From: Pyrenophora tritici-repentis
Lineage: Eukaryota > Ascomycota > Dothideomycetes > Pleosporales > Pleosporaceae
Length of the DNA stretch: 64,000 nt
NCBI RefSeq assembly: GCF_003171515.1
Contig: NC_089390.1
Span: 1,984,001 to 2,048,000, forward strand
Direction of reading: 5' to 3'
This document shows positions 51,566 through 62,538 of the stretch, piece by piece (position 1 is the stretch's first letter; every line of letters begins with the position of its first letter). Both the position numbers and the translations under genes were made by a program. The notes under the pieces are model-generated. The model did not search any database. It saw only the letters and a program-made list of their open reading frames with translations, and had not been told where the DNA came from.

Positions 51566-52948
51566 CTAGACGACGGGAACTTGCGGCGTAACATCCTCAT
51601 GCTGTCTGATATCAGCCGGCGGCGGTCTAGCAACGGCCTGTAGTGCCTCGTCCTCGACTTTCGGCCTCGTCACCAAAGCAGCCTCATCGCGCCACCACGG
51701 CAATTTGCCATCTCTGGGCGGAATAGGCAAAGCCTTGGATGGCAGAATATCATTCTCAACAGACTGCCAGCCATCCATGTCCTCTGGCAGACCCTCCTGC
51801 ACACGACGTCTCCGCTCAGTCGCCGCCTGCGCCTCCATGAAGTTCTCAAACAGCAATTCCTTGGCCTGCCACTCATCGTAGCGTACTCGTTCCAACTCCT
51901 CTGCTTCAGCGCGTAATTGCTCGCCCTCCTGCGTTGCCCATAGCAGCTGTCGGCGCAGTAGTTGGAACAGTTGTGGAGCTGGGAGTGCGAGTTCCTCTGG
52001 AGTAAACTCTATGTCGGGTGGAAACTGGACTAATTTGGGGGCATTTGGGCCGGCGAGGTCTTGCAGATAGATGATGTTGTTATGGCTGTAGTCTGCGTCT
52101 GAGGCGGGTCCTGAAGCCGCTGCTGCCAGGGGGATGGTAGCGGTAGAGGCACTGTTGGGTGGGTGCAGGGATGACGGGGAGCCGGGTGTTGAGGCCTTGT
52201 CATGAGGTAGTTTCTTGGTGGCTTCGTTGTTAAGGACGAGCTTGAGGCGCTGCTTGTTGTTTGTCGGGTTGGAGGAGTGGTGTTTGGGGACGGGGTCAGA
52301 GGGCCTCAAGGCTTCGGTTTCGTGGACTGTACGCATGTGTTTTGCCAGAGCGTCGGAGCGGGTGAAGGAGCGGTCGCATTCTGAGGGGTGGTGTTAGGAT
52401 GAGGGTTGGAGATGTTGGGGGTGAATGGTATGAATGCATGTCGTACCTGGTAGGGTGCAGTAAAAGGGCTTCTCTCTTGTGTGGGAGCGCATATGTGCTC
52501 GTAGTGCATAGCCACTGGCATGCGGTATGCCCTTTCTCGAGCAGTCGCTCCATTCGCAACTGTACTTCTTCTGCCTGGTGCCAATGTGGTCGTCGTGAAG
52601 ATGCTCTACGAGATTATCCATGTTCTGGAGATCTCCCGCTGCGCACCCGTCCCATTTGCACACTGTCACCTGTTCCTGGCCGTAGTCGTCGTCTTGCGAC
52701 ATGCCCGGGTGGTGGTGTGGCGATGCGGGCACAGAACCATCAGTGTCTTCGGACAGCTCCTCTTCCTCGTCTGGCGGCATGATGTTGATGTGTGCTGGGG
52801 GCGAAGAGGGCGCGCGGATATTCAGGCGTTGTCGCTTGCTGGGCCGCTGCTCTTGGTCCGGAGTGGCTTCGTAGCTGAGATGGCGGCCCTTTACATCCTC
52901 GGGAAAGTCGTCGCTGCCGTACTCGGAAAGGTCTGAGGGAGATTCCAT
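51566..52948 (-). CDS. C2H2 zinc-finger protein, Iec1-like (INO80-associated) candidate
   Basis: The exons are 52948-52447 and 52380-51566. The 66-nt intron (GTACGA to CTCAG) gives 438 residues from the first true ATG; the frame extends upstream but only from a GTG. Zinc-finger region (about residues 98-185): VTVCKWDGCAAGDLQNMDN with HLHDDH, YSCEWSDCSRKGIPHASGY with HMRSHTREK, and YCTLP joined across the intron to ECDRSFTRSDALAKHMRTVH. The third finger is only complete after splicing. The remaining 250 residues are mostly acidic and Gln/Ala/Glu-rich with a helical stretch (LFQLLRRQLLWATQEGEQLR). The arrangement resembles fission-yeast Iec1, a YY1-like subunit of the INO80 chromatin remodeller. 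That match is a recollection of layout, so the specific identity is moderate. Confidence 0.75.
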
Positions 52949-53363
52949 GGCGATAAAACTCGGCGGATATACACGGTGAATGGGCGTCGCGTTGAGAGGA
53001 GCGTGATGATGGCCTCCCCGGCGCGTTGGACGTCTAGCCGACGTGCAGGGACCAGCTAACTTGGCCTCCCGCCCTTTGAGGTCTGCAAAACTAAAACTTT
53101 GCTCCTTCACCTCACAACCACGGCGACATTTCGCGCCATTTTATGTGCGATGGCACTTGCTTGTAAGTTACCCCATCTCTCTTCTCCCTCTCTATGATGA
53201 TCTATTCCAGAGTTCTGCAATTCCAAAGACTTGCCTCACGGCAGCTCAAATGCGGATTAGCTCTACACTACAAAAACACCTGACTTATTGCTCTCTTATA
53301 CATTGAAACTTGTTACATTACAATTACAGTGCTAACAATCTTTTCAATCAGACTGCCAATTGT
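52949..53363. promoter_or_regulatory. Promoter region of the Iec1-like gene
   Basis: About 415 bases lie between the stop codon of the aldo-keto reductase and the Iec1-like start, both on the minus strand. No gene or named element is visible. Confidence 0.35.
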
Positions 53364-54453
53364 CTATGCGAACAGCAACTTCGACTGAGCTTCGTGATAC
53401 CGTGCGCCTATGGGAGGGAACTTGTTTAGCATCTCGCCCAGCGCCTTCATATCCTCGTCGCTCAGCTTCGCCGGCTTCATGTTCTCCTCGATCCTCGCTG
53501 ACGTCGTCGCGCCTGGGATGGGGATAATCGTAGGCATGCCCTTGGTACCGCTTTGCGCGAGCACCCAACCGATGGCAATCTGAGCTGGTGTGACACCCTT
53601 GCTCTTGGCCATGTCTTCCACAGCGTGTAGGAGCTTGATGTTCTCGTCGAAGACGTCGGGTTGGAATCTAGGCATGTGGTGCAGCATCGAATCCGGCTCG
53701 ATGTCGCTGTGCTTCTTATACTTGCCAGTCTGGACAAACTGTTAGCAGTGTGACTTGTTGGCAGAGAGGTATACTTGCCAGAAATCCGCGTCCAAGAGGA
53801 GAATACGCGATTATGGGAATACCCAGCTCTGCGCAAGTTGCTGCGACATCATTTTCGAGGATTTCCGTCGCCCAGAGTGAAAACTCCACCTCTACAGCAG
53901 AAATTGGGTGCACGCCATGCGCTCTGCGAATTGACTTCGCGGATACTTCTGACAAGCTGATACCACCGAGCTTGCCATCCTTGACATACTCGGCGATGTA
54001 GCTAATGGTGTCTTCAATCGGTGTGTTGGGATCGACCCTGGCACACTCGAATAGATCAAGGCTCTTCTTGCCGTCCAAGACTTTGAGGCACTCATCGATG
54101 CTGCGCCTGACGTTCTCTCGGCTGCCATCCGGCGCCATTTCGCCCTTCTTGAGTCCACCCTTGATTGACAGGACAACCTTCTCCGCATCGCCGGGATATT
54201 TGGTAAAGTACTCATTGAGTAGGTGTAGAGAGTTGCGCTCTGGGCTTCCGTACAATTCACCACCGTTCCAGTTGTTTGCACCGAGGGAGAGCGCAGTACG
54301 CATGGCTTCGTAGCTCTGCTCGGCCGGCTGCGGGTTCTTGCGCCATGTGAGACCTGTGATGCGTTAGTAGTCAATTGCGAAACAAACAGCTATTAATGTA
54401 CCCATAAGGCCATAGCCAATTGGTCCCACTGTCTTTCCGACAAGTTCAGGCAT
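53364..54453 (-). CDS. Aldo-keto reductase, pyridoxal-reductase (Plr1/AKR8)-like
   Basis: The exons are 54453-54402, 54353-53779 and 53729-53364, giving 330 residues. Intron 1 (48 nt) is GT-AG. Intron 2 (49 nt) is GC-AG, reading GCAAGT with a GCTAAC branch site and TCCAG. Only this choice gives the expected GRGFL/TGKYKKHSD continuation; a GT donor one codon away breaks the frame. Family features are VGKTVGPIGYGLMG (first strand), NNWNGGELYGSP (catalytic Tyr; the usual catalytic Asp is Asn here), VVLSIKGGL (catalytic Lys), DLFECARVDP, GGISLSEVSAKSI, VEVEFSLW, IIAYSPLGRGFL and PIPGATTSARIEENM (NADPH phosphate site). Pyridoxal reductases convert pyridoxal to pyridoxine with NADPH. Substrate is inferred from family resemblance only. 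Confidence 0.9.
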
Positions 54454-55121
54454 GTTGATGGTTGACTGAGTGCTATTGTGAGGTTTGGTGGGCTGGTGGG
54501 GCAGATGAAATATCTTTGATTGTTCGATACAACGAGTTCTCTGAATGGATTGCTTGAGCTGCTTGATGTGCGTCTGCTCCAGGGAGATTTCGAGTTGGAG
54601 TTGGTTAAATACAGAAATTAGTCCCGTCGGATCCGAGCATGTTTGTTATGCAGAGCGAGCGATGACGCTCACGCTATACCGGTAAGCGGTTGCCGGGAGT
54701 TTGGGCTCTTAACTCCGTCGAGCCACTCGTGGGAATAGACCCTGGATTTTAGGCATATTGCCGATCGTATGCTTCGCAGTGATAGAGATCAATTTCTCAT
54801 CGTAAACGCCTTTGCTGATGCTCAGTAATACTAGTCTGAGCATTAGTGCGTTGCCGCTGAATCGTTTGCGTGGTGTAGGAAAGGAGGGTATCGTCATGTA
54901 ATAGCAGCATCAGGTGGTACTGACTCTAAAGTCGAATCAACCTAGGAAACTCAAGGAGACACGATAGGAAGGCAAATCAATAAAAGAATGAATAGGTACG
55001 AGACTATATTCTATACTATTCTAACATACCAGTCAAATGAAGGAACACACGCGGAAACCAGACCTTTCCCACGACCTTCAACCTATTTCTCAGCACCACC
55101 GTATCCTTCGCAATCACATCC
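54454..55121. other. Intergenic region upstream of the aldo-keto reductase
   Basis: About 670 bases lie between the stop of the ceramidase and the start of the aldo-keto reductase, both on the minus strand. It contains short chance frames only. No gene or specific site is recognised. Confidence 0.35.
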
Positions 55122-56185
55122 TCACAACTCCTTCTTCGCCACATCACCACTCTCCTCTACCCCATCAATGTCCCTCAATACTGCCCTAACCGGCCACACA
55201 AACCCCTCTTCCAACTTCCTCGTTGCCCCGTCCTCCAGCGTAACCAGATACTCCACTAGCGCCATACCCACATAGGAGCCAATGGCGGTAAAAATATGCC
55301 ACCAGCCATGTAACTCGAACAAAAAACCCCAAGGCAGCCCCACCCATCTCTTAAACCTCGTAACATGTTCACAAGCATGAAAATCAATATTCCAAAGAAA
55401 ATACCCAAACAAGCCCGTGGACAACCCAAACGTAGCCATACTACCCAGCTTCTTCCTATGCACCTCATTTGTAATCCGCGCTTTAATTAGCTTGCGCGTC
55501 TGAATTGTCACCAGCACAACCATGACTGCGAACGCAATTTCGTGCAGCACAATTTCATCGGCCCACACGTGGTAGACGGAAATTGGGAATAGACTGCCGA
55601 GGATGTACAAGGCGTAGAGGCGGCGTTGAGAGGGTGAAGCGCGAAAAGTGAGCAGTTGGTATAGGTTGGCGCCTACGGCTAGAAACATGCTTAGGTCGTC
55701 GCCCATTTGAGAGTGGTATTTTAGCGTGGCGTGGAACCAGGCTGAGAGCACGCCTACGCTGATTAGGCCCCAGTAGGGGAAGGCGAGCGTGGAGAGGAGG
55801 CCGCCGTCTGCTTTGGGGGTTACACGGCGGAGACCGATGAGGCCATAGATTACTGGGGTATGTTAGATGCGCCGGCCGGTCTACTTGATGGTGTTGTTGT
55901 GTTGTTGTCGTCGGGGATGGGAATGCTTCGTACCATAGGTGATGTTGGTGAGGGTGTTGATGAATTCGCCAATGTACGGTGTGATGATATAGTCCTTAAT
56001 TCACCATCTAAGCACTCTAACACCTTCAAATCAAGAAACGAATAAACATACCTCTTCACAAAAGCTATGCTAAGTCAGTAAAAGACGGCCCAATAACTAC
56101 AGCAACAAACTCACTTGTGATTGGACGTCGTTGGACCCCATGCTCCAACCGCGAAGCCCGATGGGTAATCCCAGCGTAACTGCAT
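55122..56185 (-). CDS. Alkaline ceramidase (Ypc1/Ydc1 family)
   Basis: Alkaline ceramidases hydrolyse (phyto)ceramide to a long-chain base and fatty acid in the ER. The exons are 56185-56115, 56064-56052 (only 13 nt), 55994-55934 and 55852-55122. Introns of 50, 57 and 81 nt join in phase, giving 291 residues. The 13-nt micro-exon supplies N-F-C-E-E, which is the start of the conserved family block ending EDYIITPYIGEFINT and shows it must be included. Seven hydrophobic helices are present. The metal/catalytic motifs are SAWFHATLKYHSQMGDDL (Ser, His and Asp) and ELHGWWHIFTAIGSY (His pair). The start MQLRWDYPSGFAVGAWGP is typical. The end AKKEL has a dilysine-type character consistent with ER retention. 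Identification is strong. Confidence 0.92.
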
Positions 56186-56574
56186 GATAGCTGAATTGAG
56201 ATGCTGGGAGAATGAAAGTGGCTGTGCCGGTTGGTTGATACCTAGGTACCCGGGGATCGTGGGAAGGTATGGCGTGGTTTTAAACGTAAACAGAGAACGT
56301 TCAAGCTATGACCCGACGGAACCCGGACAACTTTCGCTCCAAAAACGGTCCGCTAGGGAAGGAACAGCTGTGGAATATGGTAGAAAAAGCAACAAAAGAG
56401 AGATAAGCGTAGTAGACGATATTTGATGCCTCTGCTATGCAGAAAAAGATAGTAATTCTTGCATACCAATTTTCTAACTAGGTAGACCACAACTATGAAC
56501 TAGGACCAAAAAACTGCCCAGAGGCTTAACACAAGGCTGCTTATGCTTGAGGCGTCTGCGACAGCAAAAATAAT
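56186..56574. promoter_or_regulatory. Promoter region of the ceramidase and tRNA downstream flank
   Basis: About 390 bases lie between the ceramidase start and the 3' end of the tRNA on the same strand. The A tract near 56566-56570 reads as a T tract on the minus strand, just past the tRNA, and is the likely RNA polymerase III terminator. Confidence 0.5.
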
Positions 56575-56664
56575 GGGTCTTACCGCGACTCGAACGCGGG
56601 GCCTCTCGCAAGTGTGCTCAGGTGTCCACCCTAAGCGAGAATCATACCACTAGACCATAAGACC
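56575..56664 (-). tRNA. tRNA-Pro(AGG) with an 18-nt intron
   Basis: Read on the minus strand, a 7-bp acceptor stem (GGTCTTA with TAAGACC), a D-arm (ATGGTCTAGTGGTATGAT), an anticodon arm and a T-arm (CCGCGTTCGAGTCGCGG) are all present. The anticodon stem is CTCGC with GCGAG and the loop reads T-T-A-G-G-G-T with anticodon AGG, decoding proline CCU/CCN. An 18-base intron sits after position 37, between the loop G and the T. Removing it leaves a 72-nt tRNA with discriminator C. The B box (GGTTCGANNCC type; here GCGTTCGAGTC) and the A box (TGGTCTAGTGG) are intact. A short T run follows as terminator. Typical nuclear tRNA. Confidence 0.93.
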
Positions 56665-58127
56665 ATTGCTTGCTACTGCTGTAGCTGTTGATGGAAGAAA
56701 TTAGAGATTGTTAGTATATATTCTTGAAATGCAGGTTGCAGCAGGCCTGAGAAGCACTAGCCAAGGTGGGGTTCACGCTGGTGGAGTTTTGCTCGTATTA
56801 CGCGGCCGATGCTCACCACCCATGTCAAAAGACATCCAACATCATATTCGACATGCAGTCTAAATCATCTGCGGTCCAGACAGCCTTATATAAATGCGCA
56901 TCACTCAAGAATCTGCGATACAAGATATTCTCTCCTACACGTGAGTTGTGATGGCAGCCTTTTATTGAGATGCATACTACTGTAGCTTTTTAAAAGAGGG
57001 TGTCAGAATCTCATAGGTAATCTAAAGCCGAGGCTTGTAACCGACACGTGAAGAGCAGATCTCTGCGCAACAGCATGCAGCATCGACCCACTAGTATTGA
57101 ATATTACATCTCCATCCTACAAAAGCCTTAGTTGCACTGCTCGCTGTTCATGCTTGCCGCGGCATTTCAAGATTCTGTGGTTCAGGGGTCCCGGAATTTG
57201 TGACGCAAGGATATGACTCGATCTCCAAGGAAGTCTCGATATCAAGCAACCAAACAACCCCAGTTCCCCACCTAGATGTGACATCGCGGGGACACCTTGA
57301 GCTGTATTACTCAGACGCAAAGCCAGGAATTATTAACCACTGCCCTGTTTCGCCGTCATTAAGCGTTTTGTTGTACAATAACAGCTCATCATTCCCGATG
57401 CGCTCCTTGGAATCGTACGAGATCACGATGATGAGGGTAAAGTCGGAAAACACGGGTAGTTATAAATTGCCAAGCACAGAAATGATCGGAGCCCACCATC
57501 TCGCATGTTCGGACACTTTTCCCTCCACACCATGTCACATTCTTTTCCAACCATACGGACACCATGTCGCATGTAGAAATACATCCAGAGTCACATGTTG
57601 CATCGCAGCGTGTAGGGTGTAAGCTGTTGACCCATGGCTGGTCTCGAAAGAGAAGCTGTCGAATCGCAGCATTGAGAAAGAGCCGCACCGGGTCAGGCGC
57701 CACTTACGCCATCAACGAATGCACAACGCGGCTGCAAGATCACCACAGTCTTGAGCGTTAGTTCCAAGATCCCCAGACGCAGTTATTCCGCTAATGAACA
57801 CGAATCGGAGCCTGACTGGCCTCCCTTGTTGTCTCCGATGGTCAGCACGTTACGCCCCATCGGCACATGGCCGCTAGACTCACATAAGCATCCTCACATT
57901 TCATCCATTTTATCCGGTCAGCGAATGCTCCCTTGTGGAGTGCGTCATGCGGAGTAAGGTCTCCAGTGGGGATGGCATTCTCTAGCGAGATGATTGCCAT
58001 GTTTAGCATGTCCTATCTGCCGGCTTGACGCCTTATATCTGGCCTTCCTCCCATGAGCGAAGATCGTCAGGTCAGTCGACTGTCATTTCCCCATCGCATG
58101 AAGCTCTAGAGAGCTCTGGTTGTCAAG
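56665..58127. other. Gene-free stretch between tRNA and sugar porter
   Basis: About 1.5 kb contains short frames only (up to 140 codons on the plus strand near 57200-57620), none protein-like. It is likely the promoter of the sugar porter on its right side. The interval 57000-57600 is mildly AT-rich. Confidence 0.4.
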
Positions 58128-60089
58128 ATGTTTGAGAAAGTCCCTAAGATCAACAATGTCTACTATCTGGCGATCGTTGCCACCATGGGTGGTATGCTCT
58201 TCGGATTCGATATCTCATCCATGAGTGCTATTATCCCAACCAGCCAATATATGCAAGTTACCAGTCCAGCTCAAAAATAACGGATGCAGTTTTCTAATGT
58301 TCAAATAGTGATTACTTTAATAACCCATCTGGAGTTCAACAAGGAGCCATCGGATCCGCGCTTGCTGCTGGCTCAATACTCGGATCCGTAATGGCTGGAC
58401 CAATCTCTGATAAATTTGGTCGTCGCGATGCACTTCTTTTCGCCTGCATATGGTGGCTCGTGGGCACTGCTATTCAGGTTGCAACCATCAACCGAGGCAT
58501 GCTCATCGCTGGCCGAATCCTGAACGGTGTCACTGTCGGTATCACTTCATCCCAGGTGCCGGTATACCTCGCAGAGATCTCTAAGCACTCCCAACGTGGT
58601 GCAATTATCATCATTCAACAATTGGCTATCGAATGGGGTATTCTCATCATGTAAGTTCCCAATCACAATAACACAGAACAGCATAGCCGGTTCTGCTCTA
58701 CTCTCAGCGCTCCGCCCCGCCACAAGAACGGTTGTATTACATATGTCCCACCTTTTACATTTTGATCTGCCCGTTTCTCTTTCTTTCGCAATCTTGTGAT
58801 TTTCATCTTACCGTCACTACGTCCCCTCGCCCTCAATTTCCGCAGAAGTCTAATGTTCATTCCATCGCCGCTTCGTCCCCTTATATTTTCTCAAAGAGGT
58901 CAAATCTGACCCGCTGTAGGTATTTTATAGGTTACGGCTGCAGCTTCATTCCCGGAGAGACAGCATCGTTCCGCACCGCCTGGGGCATCCAATACGTCCC
59001 ATGTGTGTTCTTCATGATCGGTCTGCCGTTCCTACCAGAATCACCGCGCTGGCTCGCCAAAGTCGATCGCACAGAAGAAGCAATTCATGTTCTTGCCGCT
59101 ATCCAGGCCGATGGGAATATCGAAGATCCCTACGTTGTCGCTGAATACGAGGAAATTATCACTACTCTCACTGCCGAGCGCCTCGCCCCCCAAGGATGGC
59201 GAAAATTCGTTCTCAACGGCATGTGGAAACGCACTCTCGCCGGATTCTCTGTCCAGGCGTGGCAACAGCTGAGTGGTGCCAATATCATGACGTACTACGT
59301 AACCTATCTGTTCGCCATGGCAGGACTGAGTGGAAACATCAACTTAGTATCCTCGGGTATTCAGTATGCCTTGTTCATCATCTTCTCATCGATCATGTTC
59401 TTCTTTGTCGATAAGATTGGACGCAGGACCTTGCTCGTATGGGGTGCAATATCGATGGGCGTGTGTCACTTCGTGGTCGGCGGCACTCTTGGAGCACACA
59501 GCACCTATGTGCCTGGTGGCGTGAATGGGGACGCGAACGTGGTAATGCTTGTCCATGGATCACCGGCTTATACTGTCATAGCGTTTTGCTACCTGCTGAT
59601 TATATTCTACGCCCTTACCTTGGCTCCGATATGTTGGGTGTACGCCGCCGAGGTATGGTCTTTGGAAACCCGGGCCTCAGGTATGGGCATCAGCGCGACT
59701 GGCAACTGGTTGTTCAATTTCGCTATCGGATTCTTCATTCCACCTGCGTTTGTCAACATCAGATGGGGGATCTTTATTGTCTTTGGCGTACTGTGTATAC
59801 TGGCGGCAGTTCAGTTCTTCTTCACATACCCCGAGGTAAGTCAGTCATGCAAGGATAACATTACCTTTACTAACCTTGGTTGCAGACTTGTGGCAAGACT
59901 TTGGAAGAGATTGAAGTACTGTTCAGCAAAGATGGTCCCCATGCGTGGCAGACCAAGAAGGGCAGTGACCATCTCGCCCGTGATATCAAACATGTTGCAG
60001 CTGCTCAGGCCAAGGGCGATGCGCGGGCTAGCATTGAAAGGGTTATCAAGAAAGAGAAGGGTGAGACTGAGACGACGGAGGCTGTGTAG
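58128..60089 (+). CDS. MFS sugar porter (hexose/quinate-type transporter)
   Basis: The exons are 58128-58252, 58309-58650, 58920-59835 and 59886-60089, giving 528 residues. Intron 1 (56 nt) has GC-AG ends (GCAAGT to AATAG). Using GT instead gives a stop, while the GC form gives QYIDYFNNP, the conserved porter sequence. Intron 2 is 269 nt (much longer than the others, with an inserted stretch) and intron 3 is 50 nt. Sugar-porter signatures are GGMLFGFDISSM, GPISDKFGRRDAL (loop 2-3), SQVPVYLAEISKHSQRG, PESPRWLAK, WQQLSGANIMTYY, VDKIGRRTLL, PICWVYAAEVWSLETRASG and NWLFNFAIGF. It should have twelve membrane helices and move sugars or quinate by proton symport. Substrate is undetermined. Confidence 0.92.
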
Positions 60090-60641
60090 GAGTGGGTGGT
60101 AGTAGTTGAAGAAGTGAACAGTGAAATGACTATATAGGTCTGTGATGAGCTTGATAATAGTTTAATAAGCTGGTCGCTCTGGATAATAATAGCTTAGTTA
60201 CTTTTGATGAGTCTGCGAAAAAGTAGTTGCTGGAAGAACGAAACGTTACATGAAATTGAAGTTCATGATCCTAATGAATCGACTGTACTACTGCGCACGA
60301 TGAGAATAGGCTGAGCACAGATCTAGAGTTGAGGTAGGAGTATGGAGTATCAAGGTCCATGCGATGAGTGGGTGTGATGAGTTAGAGATGGGTTGGAGCG
60401 ATTGCTTGGATGAAGGATGAGTAGATTTCCTGACTCCGGGAAGGGTGAGATGTATATATGGAGTGGTGTTCGTTATTGCCTTCAACTATATAGTCGAACA
60501 AGAAAAAACTCCATACAATGCAATACAATACAGCCCACCTAGGTGACTCAAAAAACAAGGTACTATATGAACCCCAGATATTGTAAACGAGGGTATCCCG
60601 AAATGCTCAGATCAACAAAAAATATCTTCACGCGAACTCGC
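60090..60641. other. Intergenic region between convergent MFS genes
   Basis: About 550 bases separate the stops of the two transporter genes, which run toward each other. It is AT-leaning, with no gene or recognised site. Confidence 0.4.
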
Positions 60642-62538
60642 CTAGAACTTAATAGGATACCTCTCCCTGATAACCTTGCCGTACTTAAACAGCAAAGCCG
60701 GCACAGGGATAAATGCTACGCCCAAGAACCCCAACATACTATTCCCCCAATTCAGGCCCATACTCTCATACATCTTGGGTCCAGCAAGCGGCAACATGGC
60801 GCCAAAGAGACAGCGCAGAGCGGTCATGCCAGCGATGGCCGAGGCAGCGTATTGTGGGAAGCAGTCGATCATGTAGGTTTGGAGAGGCGCGAATATGCCC
60901 ATCATTCCGAAGCCAAAGGGCATGAGGGAGATGATGGGAACGATCCAGTGGACGTGGTAGTAGGATGTCCAACCGTACCTATTTGTTGTTAGCGAAAAGA
61001 AAAATTACTGTGGATGGAGAGAAGTGAAAAACTTACCAGAAGAAAGAAATCGGAATCAACAACCCGAAAAACACACACATAGGCAACCTCATCTCCGGCT
61101 CATAGACACCATTGTTCTTCTTGGCTAGCCGAATAATTGTCGCGTCGCTGGTCTTAGCGACAACGGCGATGCCCATGAAGTTTCCGAGACCGATGCCTAG
61201 GTATGCGAGACCGGTCATTTCGGGTGCCCAGCCGTATGTCTTGATGAAGACGGAGGTGATTGTTGTGAAGAGGAGGAAGAGCAGACCGAACAGGAAAGAA
61301 ACGTAGAGTGAGCAGAGAAGCACAATGGGAGAAAAGGCGAGCATCTTCAGCGGCCGCGTGATACCATTTTGCAGGACTTGTAAAGGGGATAAGGCAGCGG
61401 CGTCTTTGTTGTACGTCATGATATTTTGAAGCTCGGGGCGGTTGAGTTCCTTGCGGAGACGCTGTGTTTTGCGGGATAGGATGACAGGGTGGTAAGTTTC
61501 GCGGTTGAAAATGAAGAGGGCGATAGTGAGGAGGACGCCGACGATGAGAACGACCCACATGTCCCATCGCCAGCCAGCGCGTTGAGCGATGAAGCCGCCG
61601 CAGATGGGACCGAGGATGGGACCGAACAGGATGCCTAGAGAGTAAATGGACACAGCTTTGCCGCGTTGTTGTGCGATGAACATGTCGGCAATGACGCCTG
61701 TCCCGATGGTCAGACAGGCACTGCCGCCGACACCGGCGAGGAAGCGCATGCCGATGAGACCACCCAGGTTGGGTGCAAGTGCACATCCAAGAGTGAAGGC
61801 ACAGAAGAAGACGTTGGCGCAGTTTAGGATGATATAGCGGCCGTAGATTTCGGACAGTGGGCTAAGGAATAGAGGTCCCAATGCGAAACCTAGCACGTAC
61901 ACGCTGACGGCAAACGAGCCGAGCAGTTGCGATGTATTGTGGAAATCACTGTTGACAAACGGTATGCCTGGCGCGAATATGGAAGAAGCCAGTGGACTGA
62001 CAAATGTGATGGCGGAGACGAGTGCTAGTAATGTTATTTTCATTTTGGTGGTAAAGTTGCGTGGGTTTGCGGGGTCATCTTGCGAGTCCCAGCCGACGAG
62101 GTTGTTGTCGAGATCGGATAGAGGGTACTTTTCCACGGCGATCTGGTCTCTCTTCGTGCTTTTCCTCGATAGATGTCTTTCCAGGTCTGTGCCAACCTCG
62201 TTTTTGGTTTCCTCGGGGCCCTTCTGTAGCGTTAGCTGTTGTTCGTTGATGTGCTGGTGCAATGTATGAGCCGTATTTTGCACAAATTAGCCTGAATACA
62301 GCATGCTGCGACTTGCAAGTGCAAGTGCAAGATGGCAAAGGATTCAGGCTGCTTCATGAACATGATGGCCAGGCAAGAATCGATGAATGTCTGACCACAA
62401 GAGCTTGGGAGTCCATACCTTCTCGTCAACATCGTCTGCCTCCTTATGTGATCGCATGTCGCCCATCTCCAAGTCCAGGGTGTGCGTTTCCGAGCTACTT
62501 CTCGAATGTCCCCGATCACGGTCCTCTGTATAACCCAT
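60642..62538 (-). CDS. MFS drug/polyamine-type transporter (DHA1 family)
   Basis: The exons are 62538-62419, 62223-61037 and 60978-60642. Introns of 195 nt (with a GCTAAC branch site) and 58 nt join in phase, giving 547 residues. The first ATG of the frame is at 62538; the frame extends six codons upstream only from a TTG. The cytoplasmic N-terminus is Asp/Glu/Ser-rich (about residues 1-95), and NLVGWDSQDDPANPRNF precedes the first helix, as in DHA1 members. Twelve membrane helices are expected. Motif A is GPLFLSPLSEIYGRY and motif C is GILFGPILGPICGGFI. The second half ends GKVIRERYPIKF. Such proteins export toxic compounds, antibiotics or polyamines by proton antiport. It is convergent with the sugar porter. 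No specific substrate can be read from sequence. Confidence 0.9.
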
